Assembly: GCA_934141605.1 (NCBI GenBank)
Contig: CAKPCL010000004.1
Location: forward strand, 1-64,000
DNA length: 64,000 nt
Origin: an uncultured Clostridia bacterium
GTDB taxonomy: Bacteria > Bacillota > Clostridia > TANB77 > CAG-508
Direction: 5' to 3'
Every line of letters starts with the position of its first letter. Position 1 is the stretch's first letter. The notes under the pieces are model-generated. The model searched no databases. It was not told the origin of the DNA and worked only from the letters and a program-made list of their open reading frames with translations. Shown piece by piece: positions 8,857 to 18,198 of the stretch. The translations under genes and the position numbers were made by a program.

Positions 8857-9558
8857 TCATAATATCTTTTCACTGTAATCTTTTATATCTTCAATTTTAC
8901 TTTTCAATATTGCCAAAACATTTATTGTATTTAAAAAAATAATGCCACTCACTAAAAATATTTCATTATTTAATTTCTCTAACTTTAATTTGGTGCAAAC
9001 TGCATCTATATATACCAATATAATTTGATAAACAAGAAAAAGGCTCAAATATAAATTAAATAATTCTTTTAAATCATTTTCTTTTTCTATTAAATATACA
9101 AACTCATTTACTTTAGTAGCATGTGAATATCTGCATAAACATTTATAGATATATGTTAAAATGCCTTCTCCTAGTGTATTTTCAAATATTTCATCTTTTT
9201 CTATAATGCTGAAGTATTTATTAAAGTTTTCACCAACATATTTTCTAACCTCACTCATTCTATCTTTTTCTGTGTCTTTAATTATCTTATTATATGATTC
9301 CCTCATATTCTGATTATCTTCCAAAATAATTGCCTTTAATAACATTTCATAAACATTTCTCAAACATGGTAATGCAACATTAACATTATTTGTCTCTATC
9401 ATTTTCATAATACTAATAAGTAATTCCCCTGCCGCGCAAAGATTATTTTTACATGAATCATCCATATCATCTTGTTCATCTAAAACCTTTAGTATCTTTT
9501 TTATTTGTTTTATATACATTTTATCATATATTTTTATAATTTCATTTATCTTGTCCAT
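8857..9558 (-). CDS. HEPN-like helical protein, interrupted by UGA (reading frame continues to 8641)
   Basis: The best start is the ATG at 9558 behind GGAGGAAAG. The protein is all-helical. It contains ALPCLRNVYEMLLKAIIL and later CRYSHATKVNEF, which resemble the Arg- and His-containing helices of DUF5677/AbiV-like HEPN proteins. The assignment is tentative. A TGA at 8857-8859 ends the 233-aa form. The same frame then stays open for 71 more codons, starting EPDDLFKIRIEEEKEL, with no start codon of its own. It ends in a TGA that overlaps the KAP gene's ATG. The original gene was therefore almost certainly 8641-9558, with TGG or a similar codon at 8857. Confidence 0.65.
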   Translation of the reverse strand: MDKINEIIKIYDKMYIKQIKKILKVLDEQDDMDDSCKNNLCAAGELLISIMKMIETNNVNVALPCLRNVYEMLLKAIILEDNQNMRESYNKIIKDTEKDRMSEVRKYVGENFNKYFSIIEKDEIFENTLGEGILTYIYKCLCRYSHATKVNEFVYLIEKENDLKELFNLYLSLFLVYQIILVYIDAVCTKLKLEKLNNEIFLVSGIIFLNTINVLAILKSKIEDIKDYSEKIL

Positions 9559-9625
9559 CTTTCCTCCAACAAAAAAGCAAAATACAATGTTCAAATATAC
9601 ATTAATATTTTGCTTTTCTTTTGTA

Positions 9626-10519
9626 TTATTTTTTATTAATTTTCAAAGATTGCTTTACTAAAGGAATAGCATTATCTATATCTTCTTCAGAAGTAATTTC
9701 TATTGCATAATCCCCATTTGCATGATGTCCAACTTTTGACATATCTAAAGTCAAATTTAATTGATCATTTAATGTGCCTTTTTTCATATTTATAAATAAT
9801 TTTATTTTTGAATTATATATTTCAGCATCTGCAATATTGGTATTTCCTTTAAAAGCAATATAAAATTTCTTGTATTCTATGTCTATATCTCCAAGATTTA
9901 ATATTTCATTTTTTAATATTTCATATAACTCTTTAATTTTTTCTGTTGTTTTACTTAGATGATAATCTTCTGTATAAACTTTAATTTCTTTAATAACATC
10001 CTGTATTTTTTCATTTTTAGGTGTATATTCTTCTTTCAAATTTGGGTTCTTTGATAATTTATCAAATTCAACTATATCATTTTCATATTTTACTGCTTTA
10101 ATTAAGTCAAATGGCATACCTTCAAATTCTGTTGCATTTATCTGTCTTTCTGAAAAAAAAGGTGAAATAAATACAATCCTTGCTTGAGACCAGTCTATAT
10201 CTTTTATTTCATAATTTGATTTTGTTACATTATTATACTTTAAAACAAAAGCTTCTTTCCTTTTTAACATAAGTGCTAGATATGAATACCCTTGATCAAC
10301 TAAGCTGTTATTCTTTATGTTTTTATATTCTACAATTATAAAAGTTTTGTTTTCTTCATCATATCCTAATGAATCTATTCTACAATTATCTACACTAAAT
10401 TCTGTTGCAATAAATTTATATCCTAATATTGATTTCATATTATTCTCTACATATGTTTGAAGTTCTTTTTCATTTTTGAAATCCATTTTCTTTAAGATTT
10501 TATTTTTTTGTATTATCAT
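9626..10519 (-). CDS. PD-(D/E)XK-like nuclease with C-terminal DUF5655 domain
   Basis: This 297-aa protein has an N-terminal restriction-nuclease-like core: CRIDSLGYDEENKTFIIVEYK supplies the D...E-x-K residues at about 47-67, followed by a helix with DQGYSYLAL. The C-terminus (about 190-295) matches DUF5655, ending HANGDYAIEITSEEDIDNAI. Such two-domain proteins are predicted nucleases. The start overlaps the upstream gene by 20 nt and uses its GAAAGGAG site. It is the fourth gene of the HNH-helicase operon and a candidate cleavage subunit. Confidence 0.78.
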   Translation of the reverse strand: MIIQKNKILKKMDFKNEKELQTYVENNMKSILGYKFIATEFSVDNCRIDSLGYDEENKTFIIVEYKNIKNNSLVDQGYSYLALMLKRKEAFVLKYNNVTKSNYEIKDIDWSQARIVFISPFFSERQINATEFEGMPFDLIKAVKYENDIVEFDKLSKNPNLKEEYTPKNEKIQDVIKEIKVYTEDYHLSKTTEKIKELYEILKNEILNLGDIDIEYKKFYIAFKGNTNIADAEIYNSKIKLFINMKKGTLNDQLNLTLDMSKVGHHANGDYAIEITSEEDIDNAIPLVKQSLKINKK

Positions 10520-11330
10520 TTACCATTATACTCCTTTCAATGAATTTTTTTCTGTTACCATTTAATACTTCTATTCCTAAGTGCATTCTTTTATCTAAAT
10601 TTAAGTTTGGTTCTATTATTTTAATATATCCATTATCTAAAAACTGAAATTTATTATTCATATATTCTTTACAATGTTCATCGCACAATAACAACATATT
10701 GTTTTTATCTACTAATTCATCTTGCTCACATTTATTATATTTAACTATATGGATTGCATTTAAAGCTTTTTCATCAGTTTCTTCACATAATGGACAATAA
10801 TTTATTTCCTCAAACATTCTATTTCTTTCTTTGCTGTTCTTCATATAAGATAAATATTGTTCTATATTCAAGTTTTCATTTACATTAGATTCTACATCAT
10901 CATCATACCAAATTTCTTTTTTTAAGAATTTTATAAACATCATCTTTATTATAAATTTATATTTATTAATAAAATCATTATTATTATCAATTTTAGAAGA
11001 TAATTCTATGTACTCCTTATTACAAGATAATAATGATTTTTTATCTTTTTTCCATATCAATAATTGTTCATAACAATAATTATATAAATCATCAGGCTTA
11101 TAATGCTTTATATTTTTTATTAAAGGAGATGGATTAACCTTAGCTAAATTAGTATTATCAATATAAAATCTATAAATAAATTCAACTATTCTTTTTAAAT
11201 ATATTTTATTTTCAAATATATTATCTTTAATAAATACAAAATTTAATGCTAGTCTGGTATAGTCTTCTCCAATTGAAGCATCTACATTTTGACTCATAAC
11301 CTCATTAATCCATTTTTGGTTATTATCCAT
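10500..11330 (-). CDS. HNH-like zinc protein
   Basis: This 276-aa protein is helical at its N-terminus and carries a zinc-finger/HNH-like region at about 175-220: CPLCEETDEKALNAIHIVKYN, then NMLLLCDEHCKEYM. The paired cysteines and the H-x-x-x-Y-N to LLCDEH spacing fit an HNH or treble-clef nuclease. The central Asn/His pattern is weaker than in the 396-aa HNH protein of the same operon. It starts 2 nt after the helicase stop, so the two are coupled. The role in the system is unknown. Confidence 0.68.
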   Translation of the reverse strand: MDNNQKWINEVMSQNVDASIGEDYTRLALNFVFIKDNIFENKIYLKRIVEFIYRFYIDNTNLAKVNPSPLIKNIKHYKPDDLYNYCYEQLLIWKKDKKSLLSCNKEYIELSSKIDNNNDFINKYKFIIKMMFIKFLKKEIWYDDDVESNVNENLNIEQYLSYMKNSKERNRMFEEINYCPLCEETDEKALNAIHIVKYNKCEQDELVDKNNMLLLCDEHCKEYMNNKFQFLDNGYIKIIEPNLNLDKRMHLGIEVLNGNRKKFIERSIMVNDNTKK

Positions 11331-11332
11331 TC

Positions 11333-14161
11333 TTACACCACCTTAAACTCAATTGCAAATATTTTATTGATTGTAGTAGTTTTCATTTGCTCTTTTTTTA
11401 ATTTGCTAATCATATTTCTTCTTTTCTCTTCCACTGATTCTTCTGCATCTGATAATTCTAGCCACATATTCTTTATTTTCTTTGTTAAGTCAGATATTTC
11501 TTTTTCTAATTCTTCTTGTTCTGCACTTGTTATAGCATAATCTAAAAGTCTTTGTTTTTCTTTTCTCTTTTCTCTAAGAATATTTGCTTTTAATTGAATA
11601 CTTCCTGTCATATCTTCAGCCCATCTATTTATTTCTAATGATTCTTTTGCAAACATATCTGCATTTTTTTCTGAAGTAGTTTTAACAATACTATCAATAT
11701 GCAATTGATGATTTTTTGATAATTCTTCATTTTCTTTTATAGTACATAAACTGTACTTATTTGCAAATAATCTCATTATTTTTTGACATGACTCTTGATC
11801 AAGTATAGTCCCATCTTCTAAAATACCATCTAATATCAAAAATTCATTCTCTTCAAATGATGAAATGGACAATTTTGATAAAATCATTATACCAGATTTA
11901 TTTTTAATTTTTTCTAGTTCCTTTATTCTATATTTGTAATTACTTAAATCAAATTCTACATTCCCATTTATTTCATTCTTATTATAGTATTCTTCAATAA
12001 TTTTACTACCAAAATTATCATTTGGTGTAAGAATATTTCTATCTAAAGATGCTTCTTTTATAATAGTATATTCTCCTAAAGGTAAGTATTTGTTTTCTTT
12101 AATTATTTTAAAACTATAATCTTCGCCATTAAAAATTGCAAAATCTTTAAGACAAAAGTTTAAAACTCTCCAAAAATCTGTCTCATATTCTTTTAAGTAC
12201 TTATTCGTTTCGTCTAATGTATTTTCAAACTTCTTTTGTATATCTTCATCAAAATTATCTAGTAATTGTTTCCTTGTCTCTATCATTTTGCTATTAATAT
12301 CTTGTTCGTATAATTTCTGTAATTCATCAAAGGCTTTGTCAATATCTTCAGGTTTTCTACATTTTTTATAAATTTCAATTATATTTTTTTGCAATTCATT
12401 AGTTCCTTCTAATCTTCCTAGAATTTCATCTGAAGCTCCAAATACATCATTAAATAAAAACATTTTTTGGCTTAATAATTCATAAATCCTTTTATCAATT
12501 GCATTTGACGAATTTAACATATTAATAACAACAACATCATTTATTTGTCCATACCTATGACATCTTCCAATTCTTTGTTCAACTCTTTGTGGATTCCATG
12601 GCAAATCATAATTTATCATAACTGAACAAAATTGCATATTTAAACCTTCTGCTGCAGCTTCAGTTGCAATCATTATATCAAAATCGTTTTTAAAACTTTC
12701 TAATAATGCTTGTCTAATATTAGATACTTTTGAATTTCTTCTTAATACTTCTTGATTTTGTTTTTCACTCCAGCTAGAATATATTTCTTTTGCAATTTTA
12801 TCATTATTACTTCCATTAAATTTTAAAACTTTATTGTAATTATTTTTTAATAATAACTCATATAAATAATCTTGTGTTCTCCTCGATTCAGTAAATATAA
12901 GGATCTTTTTATTTCTGTTTTTATCTTTTTCAATAATATCAAAAGAATAATTTAATGCCTCCAATAATTTCTGTGCTTTTGTATCTATTTCAATTGATTT
13001 AGCTAATTCTATACATTCATCTATTTCTTTTATAAAAATATCTAAAATTGTATTATCAATGTCATTATTTTCTTCATCTTCAATTTCGTCTATATAATCT
13101 TCATCTTCTTGTATTTCTTCCATCAATTCACTATCAATAATTTCATCTATTTTTTTATTTTGAATATTATTTCTAATTGATTCCAAGGTACCTATTACAG
13201 CATAAGTAGAAGATGATAGTAACTTTCTGAAAATTAAAATTATTAACTGTGTTCTTCCTTTTCCAAAAATTCTTTCAAATCTCGAATCTAAAATTAAGTC
13301 TGTTATTTTATTATAGAGCATCTGTTCTTTATCATTTTGAGTAAATTCAAATGTATTGGTAATTCTTTTTGAATATTTAATATACTTTTCAGCCTGTTTT
13401 CTCAATGTTCTTTTACATATCAAATTTAATCTTTCTCTTAATTCAGTTAAATTATCCTGATAATTTCTTATATATTTATACTTAAAATAACTTGGATCAC
13501 CAAATAAATCATTATTGATATATCTTGTTATTCCATATAATTCCATTAGAGAATTCTGAAAAGGTGTCGCTGTTAGCAAAACTTTTTTCTTATCGATAAC
13601 CCCTTCTAGAATATTCTTTGCCATAGTATTACTTTTTGAATATACATTTCTTAAATTATGCGCTTCATCAATTACTACCAAGTCTATATTTGAATTTTTT
13701 ATATTTATATATTCACTACTTGCAAAATTAGTAGAACAAATAAATATTTTATTCATAACATCAAACGGATTATCATATCCTCTTTTTATATATGAATTAT
13801 AATTCTTCCTATCCAATATTTCTGCATTTAAGCTAAACTTCGTATTTAATTCTTCTTGCCATTGTTTTATCAATGACGCAGGTGAAATAATTAGTATTCG
13901 TCTTTTACGCTCACACCATGTTTGTGATATAATAATTCCTGCTTCAATTGTTTTACCTAATCCCACTTCATCTGCAAGTATTACTCCATTACTAAATGGA
14001 TTCTTAAAATAAAATAAAGCAGATTCTATTTGATGTGGATTTAAACTTATTTTAGAATTAAATAAAGTCTGTCCTATTCTTCCAACATTTTCACTTGAAA
14101 TATTTAGTTTTAATTTTTCCGAAAAATAGCGTGTACTAAAAATGCTATCGATCATAGACAT
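11333..14161 (-). CDS. SNF2-family DEAD/DEAH helicase
   Basis: This 942-aa Swi2/Snf2 ATPase resembles RapA/HepA. ILADEVGLGKTIEAG (61-75) is Walker A, VVIDEAHNLRN (162-172) is the DEAH motif, and the second RecA lobe has ATEAAAEGLN and RIGRCHRYGQ. A coiled-coil C-terminus follows (about 860-930). Such proteins translocate on double-stranded DNA and occur in DISARM and many restriction systems. Its ATG overlaps the HNH gene's TAA (TAATG) and its stop is 2 nt before the next start, so it is inside a tight operon. It is probably the motor of the restriction complex. Confidence 0.9.
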   Translation of the reverse strand: MSMIDSIFSTRYFSEKLKLNISSENVGRIGQTLFNSKISLNPHQIESALFYFKNPFSNGVILADEVGLGKTIEAGIIISQTWCERKRRILIISPASLIKQWQEELNTKFSLNAEILDRKNYNSYIKRGYDNPFDVMNKIFICSTNFASSEYINIKNSNIDLVVIDEAHNLRNVYSKSNTMAKNILEGVIDKKKVLLTATPFQNSLMELYGITRYINNDLFGDPSYFKYKYIRNYQDNLTELRERLNLICKRTLRKQAEKYIKYSKRITNTFEFTQNDKEQMLYNKITDLILDSRFERIFGKGRTQLIILIFRKLLSSSTYAVIGTLESIRNNIQNKKIDEIIDSELMEEIQEDEDYIDEIEDEENNDIDNTILDIFIKEIDECIELAKSIEIDTKAQKLLEALNYSFDIIEKDKNRNKKILIFTESRRTQDYLYELLLKNNYNKVLKFNGSNNDKIAKEIYSSWSEKQNQEVLRRNSKVSNIRQALLESFKNDFDIMIATEAAAEGLNMQFCSVMINYDLPWNPQRVEQRIGRCHRYGQINDVVVINMLNSSNAIDKRIYELLSQKMFLFNDVFGASDEILGRLEGTNELQKNIIEIYKKCRKPEDIDKAFDELQKLYEQDINSKMIETRKQLLDNFDEDIQKKFENTLDETNKYLKEYETDFWRVLNFCLKDFAIFNGEDYSFKIIKENKYLPLGEYTIIKEASLDRNILTPNDNFGSKIIEEYYNKNEINGNVEFDLSNYKYRIKELEKIKNKSGIMILSKLSISSFEENEFLILDGILEDGTILDQESCQKIMRLFANKYSLCTIKENEELSKNHQLHIDSIVKTTSEKNADMFAKESLEINRWAEDMTGSIQLKANILREKRKEKQRLLDYAITSAEQEELEKEISDLTKKIKNMWLELSDAEESVEEKRRNMISKLKKEQMKTTTINKIFAIEFKVV

Positions 14162-15351
14162 TAATTATCTCCTCCATTTTTATTATGATATTCAATATTA
14201 TGAAGTGCCAAAAAAGTAGTTCTTTCTTCATTCATAATTTTTTCATCTAATTTTATACTTTCATTTATACCTAATTTTTCCTTATCATTTTGACTCACTT
14301 TATTTGAAACCTCTATTTCACCAGTATCAAACTTAAATGTTATAAGATATCTATCAAATAATTTGTCATGATTAGCACATAGTAATAATCCATTGTTATT
14401 ATTGATTTTCTCATGAACATCACAGTCTTTAGCTGGTTTTATATGGCTAGCTATCAGTAATTCGATATTTTCAATTCCGCATATCATACATTTACATCCA
14501 TATTCAACAATCAAATTATTTCTAAACATTCTTTGAACATTACTATTTCTAACAACTGCTTCTATTGCGACTGTACCATCTACTCCATATTTTTCTTCTA
14601 AATTTTCAATTTCCTTTATTATCTTATTTTCTTGAATTTGAGCTTTTTCTAAATCTTCTTTAGAAAATATTTTTTTCTCTAAGCCTAAGCTATCTTCTTT
14701 ATCAAATTGTTCTTTAATAAATAATAATATGCTATTTGTATCTATAACATAATTAAAAAACTCACATAACTGTATTAAACTTGGTACTCTATTTCCACCC
14801 GTAGTAACACTTGTGCTTCGCACATCTTTAGCATAATAAACTCCTTTTGATTCATCATATAAATATTTTAAATCTTCGAAATAGTCATTTAAAAAAGATG
14901 TTCTCTCATATTCATAACCATTTTGTTCTAAATATAGTTTTAAAATTTTATAAACAACACTTTCTCTAAAAATTTTTTCAAATACAGGAAAGAGATCTGG
15001 ACAATTCATTTCTACTTCTCTTTTTGCCGTACTAACATTAATTCCTTCATTAAATGTAAATGATGTGTCTTTTATTATTTCATATATTTTATTGCCATTT
15101 TCCGTTAAATCTAAATAATTTCCTATATCAGCTTCTCTTCCAACTGTAAGTAATCCTAATCCTATCATAAACTCAGTAGTCCAAGCACTTCCTATATTAT
15201 CAACAAGATTTGTTGTTCTATGTCCATTCACATGTTTTAATGTATTTTTCCCAGCAAGAATGATATAGTTTAATATTCTGCCAACTGGAGCTGGTCCACT
15301 AACTATTTGCTTAAATTGTATTCCTAGTTCTTCTATATTAATTCTTTCCAT
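14161..15351 (-). CDS. HNH endonuclease with N-terminal specificity-like region
   Basis: The product is 396 aa. The C-terminal HNH domain (about 265-340) reads CKCMICGIENIELLIASHIK, then NGLLLCANHDKLFD, with two metal-binding CxxC/CxxH pairs and the catalytic ASHIKP motif. The N-terminal 250 residues carry no domain I recognise. It is the first gene of the second operon, with a ribosome binding site TTGGAGGAAT and an AT-rich promoter region at 15352-15414 behind a terminator. It is a likely restriction effector; it could also act on modified DNA. Confidence 0.85.
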   Translation of the reverse strand: MERINIEELGIQFKQIVSGPAPVGRILNYIILAGKNTLKHVNGHRTTNLVDNIGSAWTTEFMIGLGLLTVGREADIGNYLDLTENGNKIYEIIKDTSFTFNEGINVSTAKREVEMNCPDLFPVFEKIFRESVVYKILKLYLEQNGYEYERTSFLNDYFEDLKYLYDESKGVYYAKDVRSTSVTTGGNRVPSLIQLCEFFNYVIDTNSILLFIKEQFDKEDSLGLEKKIFSKEDLEKAQIQENKIIKEIENLEEKYGVDGTVAIEAVVRNSNVQRMFRNNLIVEYGCKCMICGIENIELLIASHIKPAKDCDVHEKINNNNGLLLCANHDKLFDRYLITFKFDTGEIEVSNKVSQNDKEKLGINESIKLDEKIMNEERTTFLALHNIEYHNKNGGDN

Positions 15352-15415
15352 GTATATTCCTCCAACAAATTATAATATTTCTATTGTATTTTATCATATA
15401 ATTTGATTTTTTTCT

Positions 15416-15445
15416 ACAAAAAAGGAGAAGTTTTAACTCCTCCTT
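15416..15445 (-). terminator. Terminator between methylase operon and nuclease operon
   Basis: On the minus strand AAGGAGGAGTT pairs with AACTTCTCCTT (one mismatch), followed by TTTTTTG. The stem includes the last codons and stop of the D12 methyltransferase gene. It separates modification genes from the HNH-helicase genes transcriptionally. Confidence 0.75.
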
Positions 15446-16464
15446 AAAATATATAAATATTCCAGTAATTTGTTGTTTCCTTTTCCTTGTGTAGAATGCT
15501 TATAATCATATGTTTTAACTTCTACATTATCATAATATTTTCTGCATAATTCTTCTAATTTTTCGCAACTAATTACTCCTTTGTTTGAATAGCTAATTAC
15601 TAAATTAGAATTATTCGTTTTACAGTATTTTATTATATTTTCGAATTCATTACTTACTTTACTTTTATAACAAAAATCTGACATAAATCTATCATTTCTA
15701 TATTTTGCTTTATATGATACATCTGGATTATCATATTTTACCACTGTTTCTAAGATATGATAAAATCTAGAATATTGCTCTCCAGAATATGGTGAATCCA
15801 AATAAAATGTTTCTACATTTTTCATTTCTTCAAGCTTTATAAGTTTTTTATAATCAAGATTAAATGATTTATTATTCATATTATTATTAATTATTTTCTT
15901 AAAATCTTCACATTTATATATAAACTCATTCCACACATTCATATTCCTTAGCGGAATAATTCTTTTATGATCTTTTGGCATATATTGTGCAAAATGCCCT
16001 GTGGTAGATTGTACTTTACACATAACACTCATCAAAGCTGTTAAATATAAGTTTCTTTTATTTTCATCATTTATTTGCTCTATAGCAAATCTTATTGAGT
16101 CAATATCTTTACATTGTAAATCAGAAAAATATGTATCTGAATATGTTTTATAAAAAAAGTTATATTCCATTTCTTTTAAGTTTTTCTTATAATTCTCTTC
16201 TAAATCTTCTTTACAACTCTTTTTACTTATAATAACTAAATTATTTTCAATTAACGCCTTAGCTATACATTCACTATACTTTTGAACATCATTTGCATAT
16301 ATGGTATATCTGCTTTTCAAAGCATAACCTATGCAATTTGTGCCACTCATCAAATCACATACTATTGATTTTGGTGTTGTAATTTTTTCAATTTCTGGTA
16401 TAATAAAGTCTAATAATTTATGTTTATTTCCCATATACCTTATTGTTTGAATATTATCATACAT
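15433..16464 (-). CDS. D12-class DNA adenine-N6 methyltransferase
   Basis: The start is ATG 16464 (MYDNIQTIRYMGNKHKLL), overlapping the previous gene's stop as TAATG and using its GGGAGA. The product is 343 aa. Motif X is YMGNKHK (10-16), motif I is CDLMSGTNCIGYAL (a variant of FxGxG) and motif IV is DSPY, in place of the usual DPPY. The C-terminal NLVISYSNKGVIS is typical of the Dam/D12 family (PF02086). The reaction is SAM-dependent methylation of adenine N6. It is paired with a second methyltransferase, as in systems needing two enzymes for an asymmetric site. Confidence 0.87.
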   Translation of the reverse strand: MYDNIQTIRYMGNKHKLLDFIIPEIEKITTPKSIVCDLMSGTNCIGYALKSRYTIYANDVQKYSECIAKALIENNLVIISKKSCKEDLEENYKKNLKEMEYNFFYKTYSDTYFSDLQCKDIDSIRFAIEQINDENKRNLYLTALMSVMCKVQSTTGHFAQYMPKDHKRIIPLRNMNVWNEFIYKCEDFKKIINNNMNNKSFNLDYKKLIKLEEMKNVETFYLDSPYSGEQYSRFYHILETVVKYDNPDVSYKAKYRNDRFMSDFCYKSKVSNEFENIIKYCKTNNSNLVISYSNKGVISCEKLEELCRKYYDNVEVKTYDYKHSTQGKGNNKLLEYLYILRRS

Positions 16465-17738
16465 TATATTTTCTCCCATATTATTATATAATCATGTGTT
16501 ATTATATCACTATATGTATTTCTAGCTGTTGTTAAGGATCTACTATTATTGTTAATTTCATCTAAAAATACATCCTTCAATTTAAATCCATTCTTTTCTG
16601 CTATTAATGTTAGAAATTCTCCTGTAGAAATCTTTTTCTTTTTCATTTTACTGTCTGATATTTTCATAACAAGATATTTATTTTTCTTTAATAACTTTGA
16701 CATTTTAATTATGACTTTTTCCATTTTATTAAAGAATTCTCCTATTATTTTTGCACTTTTTATATCAATAGCATACATATCATAGATCACTTCATTTATC
16801 TCTTTATAATTTGTCAATTCTATGTCTTTGTATTCTTCTTTTTTTAATTTGTCATTTCCTATCATTTCATGAGCCAAGTTATTATACTCTTCCAATGTTT
16901 TTATAACTTCCATCCAATACATTTCTAATTTTAGTGTTTCAATATAGCGTACTGATGAAATATATGGAGGATTAGTAACTATTAAATCTATTTTGTTTTT
17001 GTATTTATTTAAATCTATTTCTGTAGAATCCCCTTCTAATATATCTGTAAAATTCTTATTGTTTTCATAAATTGAATATGCTTTTGCTCTTGATTTTACA
17101 GCTCTTTTAAAAGAAGCTTTTACATCTGTATGTATTTTCCCCTCTTCTTCTAATTGATGCATTCTTTTACTAAATCCAGGAAAAACATGTCTTGTATCTG
17201 CATTACTTACATTTTTTATAATAGCAGATAAAGTTAATAAATAAAACTTTTTATACTCTATACCATATTCTTTATTCTTATCAAAGTATTTATCTATATC
17301 TCTCTTTATTCTAATTAAATCATCTTGTACAAAATCCTTAAACCAGTGGTCTCTATTCATAATATAAGGCTTTTCATCTTCTTTAACCTTGGTTTTATCT
17401 TTTTCTATCATATCTAATAATTCATTATTAATCTTATCTAAAATTCCTACATCTAAATTGTATGTTTTTGTTCTAGCAATTTGAACAGATAACGGATTTA
17501 TCTCTACACCAGCAAAATTTCTATTTAATCTTTTTGCTTCTACTGCAACAGTTCCAGATCCCGAAAACGGATCGAATATAATATCATTTTCTTTTGTGAA
17601 TTCTTTTATAAAATAGCCTGGAATAGCTGGAATAAGTTTGCCATAATATCTATGAAAAGAATGAATATCTGCTCTGTCAAGCTTTTTCTCTTCATCCAAG
17701 CCTTTTGAAAAATTACTATTATCATTTATTTTAAACAT
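16464..17738 (-). CDS. DNA methyltransferase (N6/N4-type, NPPY)
   Basis: The chosen start is ATG 17738 (MFKINDNSNF) behind GAAGGAGA; it overlaps the upstream gene by 8 nt. The 424-aa protein has motif I DPFSGSGTVAVE at 56-67 and motif IV TNPPYISS at 255-262. That order, with NPPY, fits an amino-methyltransferase acting on adenine N6 or cytosine N4. Between them is a region with FPGFSKRMHQL that may contribute target recognition. It lies between the 108-aa gene and the D12 methylase in one operon. Specificity cannot be predicted. Confidence 0.87.
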   Translation of the reverse strand: MFKINDNSNFSKGLDEEKKLDRADIHSFHRYYGKLIPAIPGYFIKEFTKENDIIFDPFSGSGTVAVEAKRLNRNFAGVEINPLSVQIARTKTYNLDVGILDKINNELLDMIEKDKTKVKEDEKPYIMNRDHWFKDFVQDDLIRIKRDIDKYFDKNKEYGIEYKKFYLLTLSAIIKNVSNADTRHVFPGFSKRMHQLEEEGKIHTDVKASFKRAVKSRAKAYSIYENNKNFTDILEGDSTEIDLNKYKNKIDLIVTNPPYISSVRYIETLKLEMYWMEVIKTLEEYNNLAHEMIGNDKLKKEEYKDIELTNYKEINEVIYDMYAIDIKSAKIIGEFFNKMEKVIIKMSKLLKKNKYLVMKISDSKMKKKKISTGEFLTLIAEKNGFKLKDVFLDEINNNSRSLTTARNTYSDIITHDYIIIWEKI

Positions 17739-18057
17739 TTTTATTATCTCCTTCATAATTCTCTATTATTTTTAAAAGCTCTTGCTTCATTTCCTTTTTC
17801 GATTTTTCAATCAGATGTTGTTCATTATTATTTTCTAATATTAAGTCCATACCAACATTTTGTTTTATAAAGAAAGTCAAATTTTCTAACCTTTTTATAC
17901 TTATTTTTTCATACATTTTTTTATTAACAAAATTTTTTAAATTTGTATAATCAATCTTTTCTGATGGATATTTTTCATTGTATAAAGAACATATAGACCA
18001 CACATTTAAATAATCAGATATATTTTCTAAATACCTTCTATAAACCTCTTTTTCCAT
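17731..18057 (-). CDS. Small protein leading the methyltransferase operon (possible regulator)
   Basis: This 108-aa, soluble, helical protein contains SICSLYNEKYPSEKIDYTNL and a Lys/Glu-rich C-terminus. I do not recognise its family. It is the first gene downstream of a promoter whose core is covered by two near-identical 23-bp palindromic repeats, the position that a restriction-modification controller protein usually occupies. A regulatory role is therefore plausible but rests on position only. It overlaps the methyltransferase gene. Confidence 0.65.
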   Translation of the reverse strand: MEKEVYRRYLENISDYLNVWSICSLYNEKYPSEKIDYTNLKNFVNKKMYEKISIKRLENLTFFIKQNVGMDLILENNNEQHLIEKSKKEMKQELLKIIENYEGDNKNV

Positions 18058-18089
18058 TGTCTCTCCCCCAAAAATTATTTCACGAGATT

Positions 18090-18144
18090 ATTTTACTATA
18101 TTTTTATGGTAATGTCAAATATTTTACTATATATATATGGTAAT
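18090..18144 (-). promoter_or_regulatory. Methylase-operon promoter with two repeated palindromic operators
   Basis: On the minus strand TTGACA (18113-18118) and TAAAAT (18090-18095) are 17 nt apart. A 23-bp sequence of the form TTTTACTATA-n-TATGGTAAT occurs at 18091-18113, filling the spacer and -10. It occurs again at 18122-18144, just upstream of -35, with 21 of 23 bases identical and a 31-bp period (three helical turns). Each copy is itself a near-palindrome (TTACTATA/TATGGTAA). This looks like a cooperative two-site repressor or controller region. Confidence 0.8.
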
Positions 18145-18198
18145 TATTTTTATAAAATATTTCCTTTAAAGCCAAAGCCTTAAAAGAAATATTTATAT

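Noticed and set aside
7259..18057. DISARM system
   Set aside because: An SNF2 helicase and methylases are present, but there is no DrmA-type helicase, no DrmB (DUF1998) and no DrmC phospholipase-D protein.
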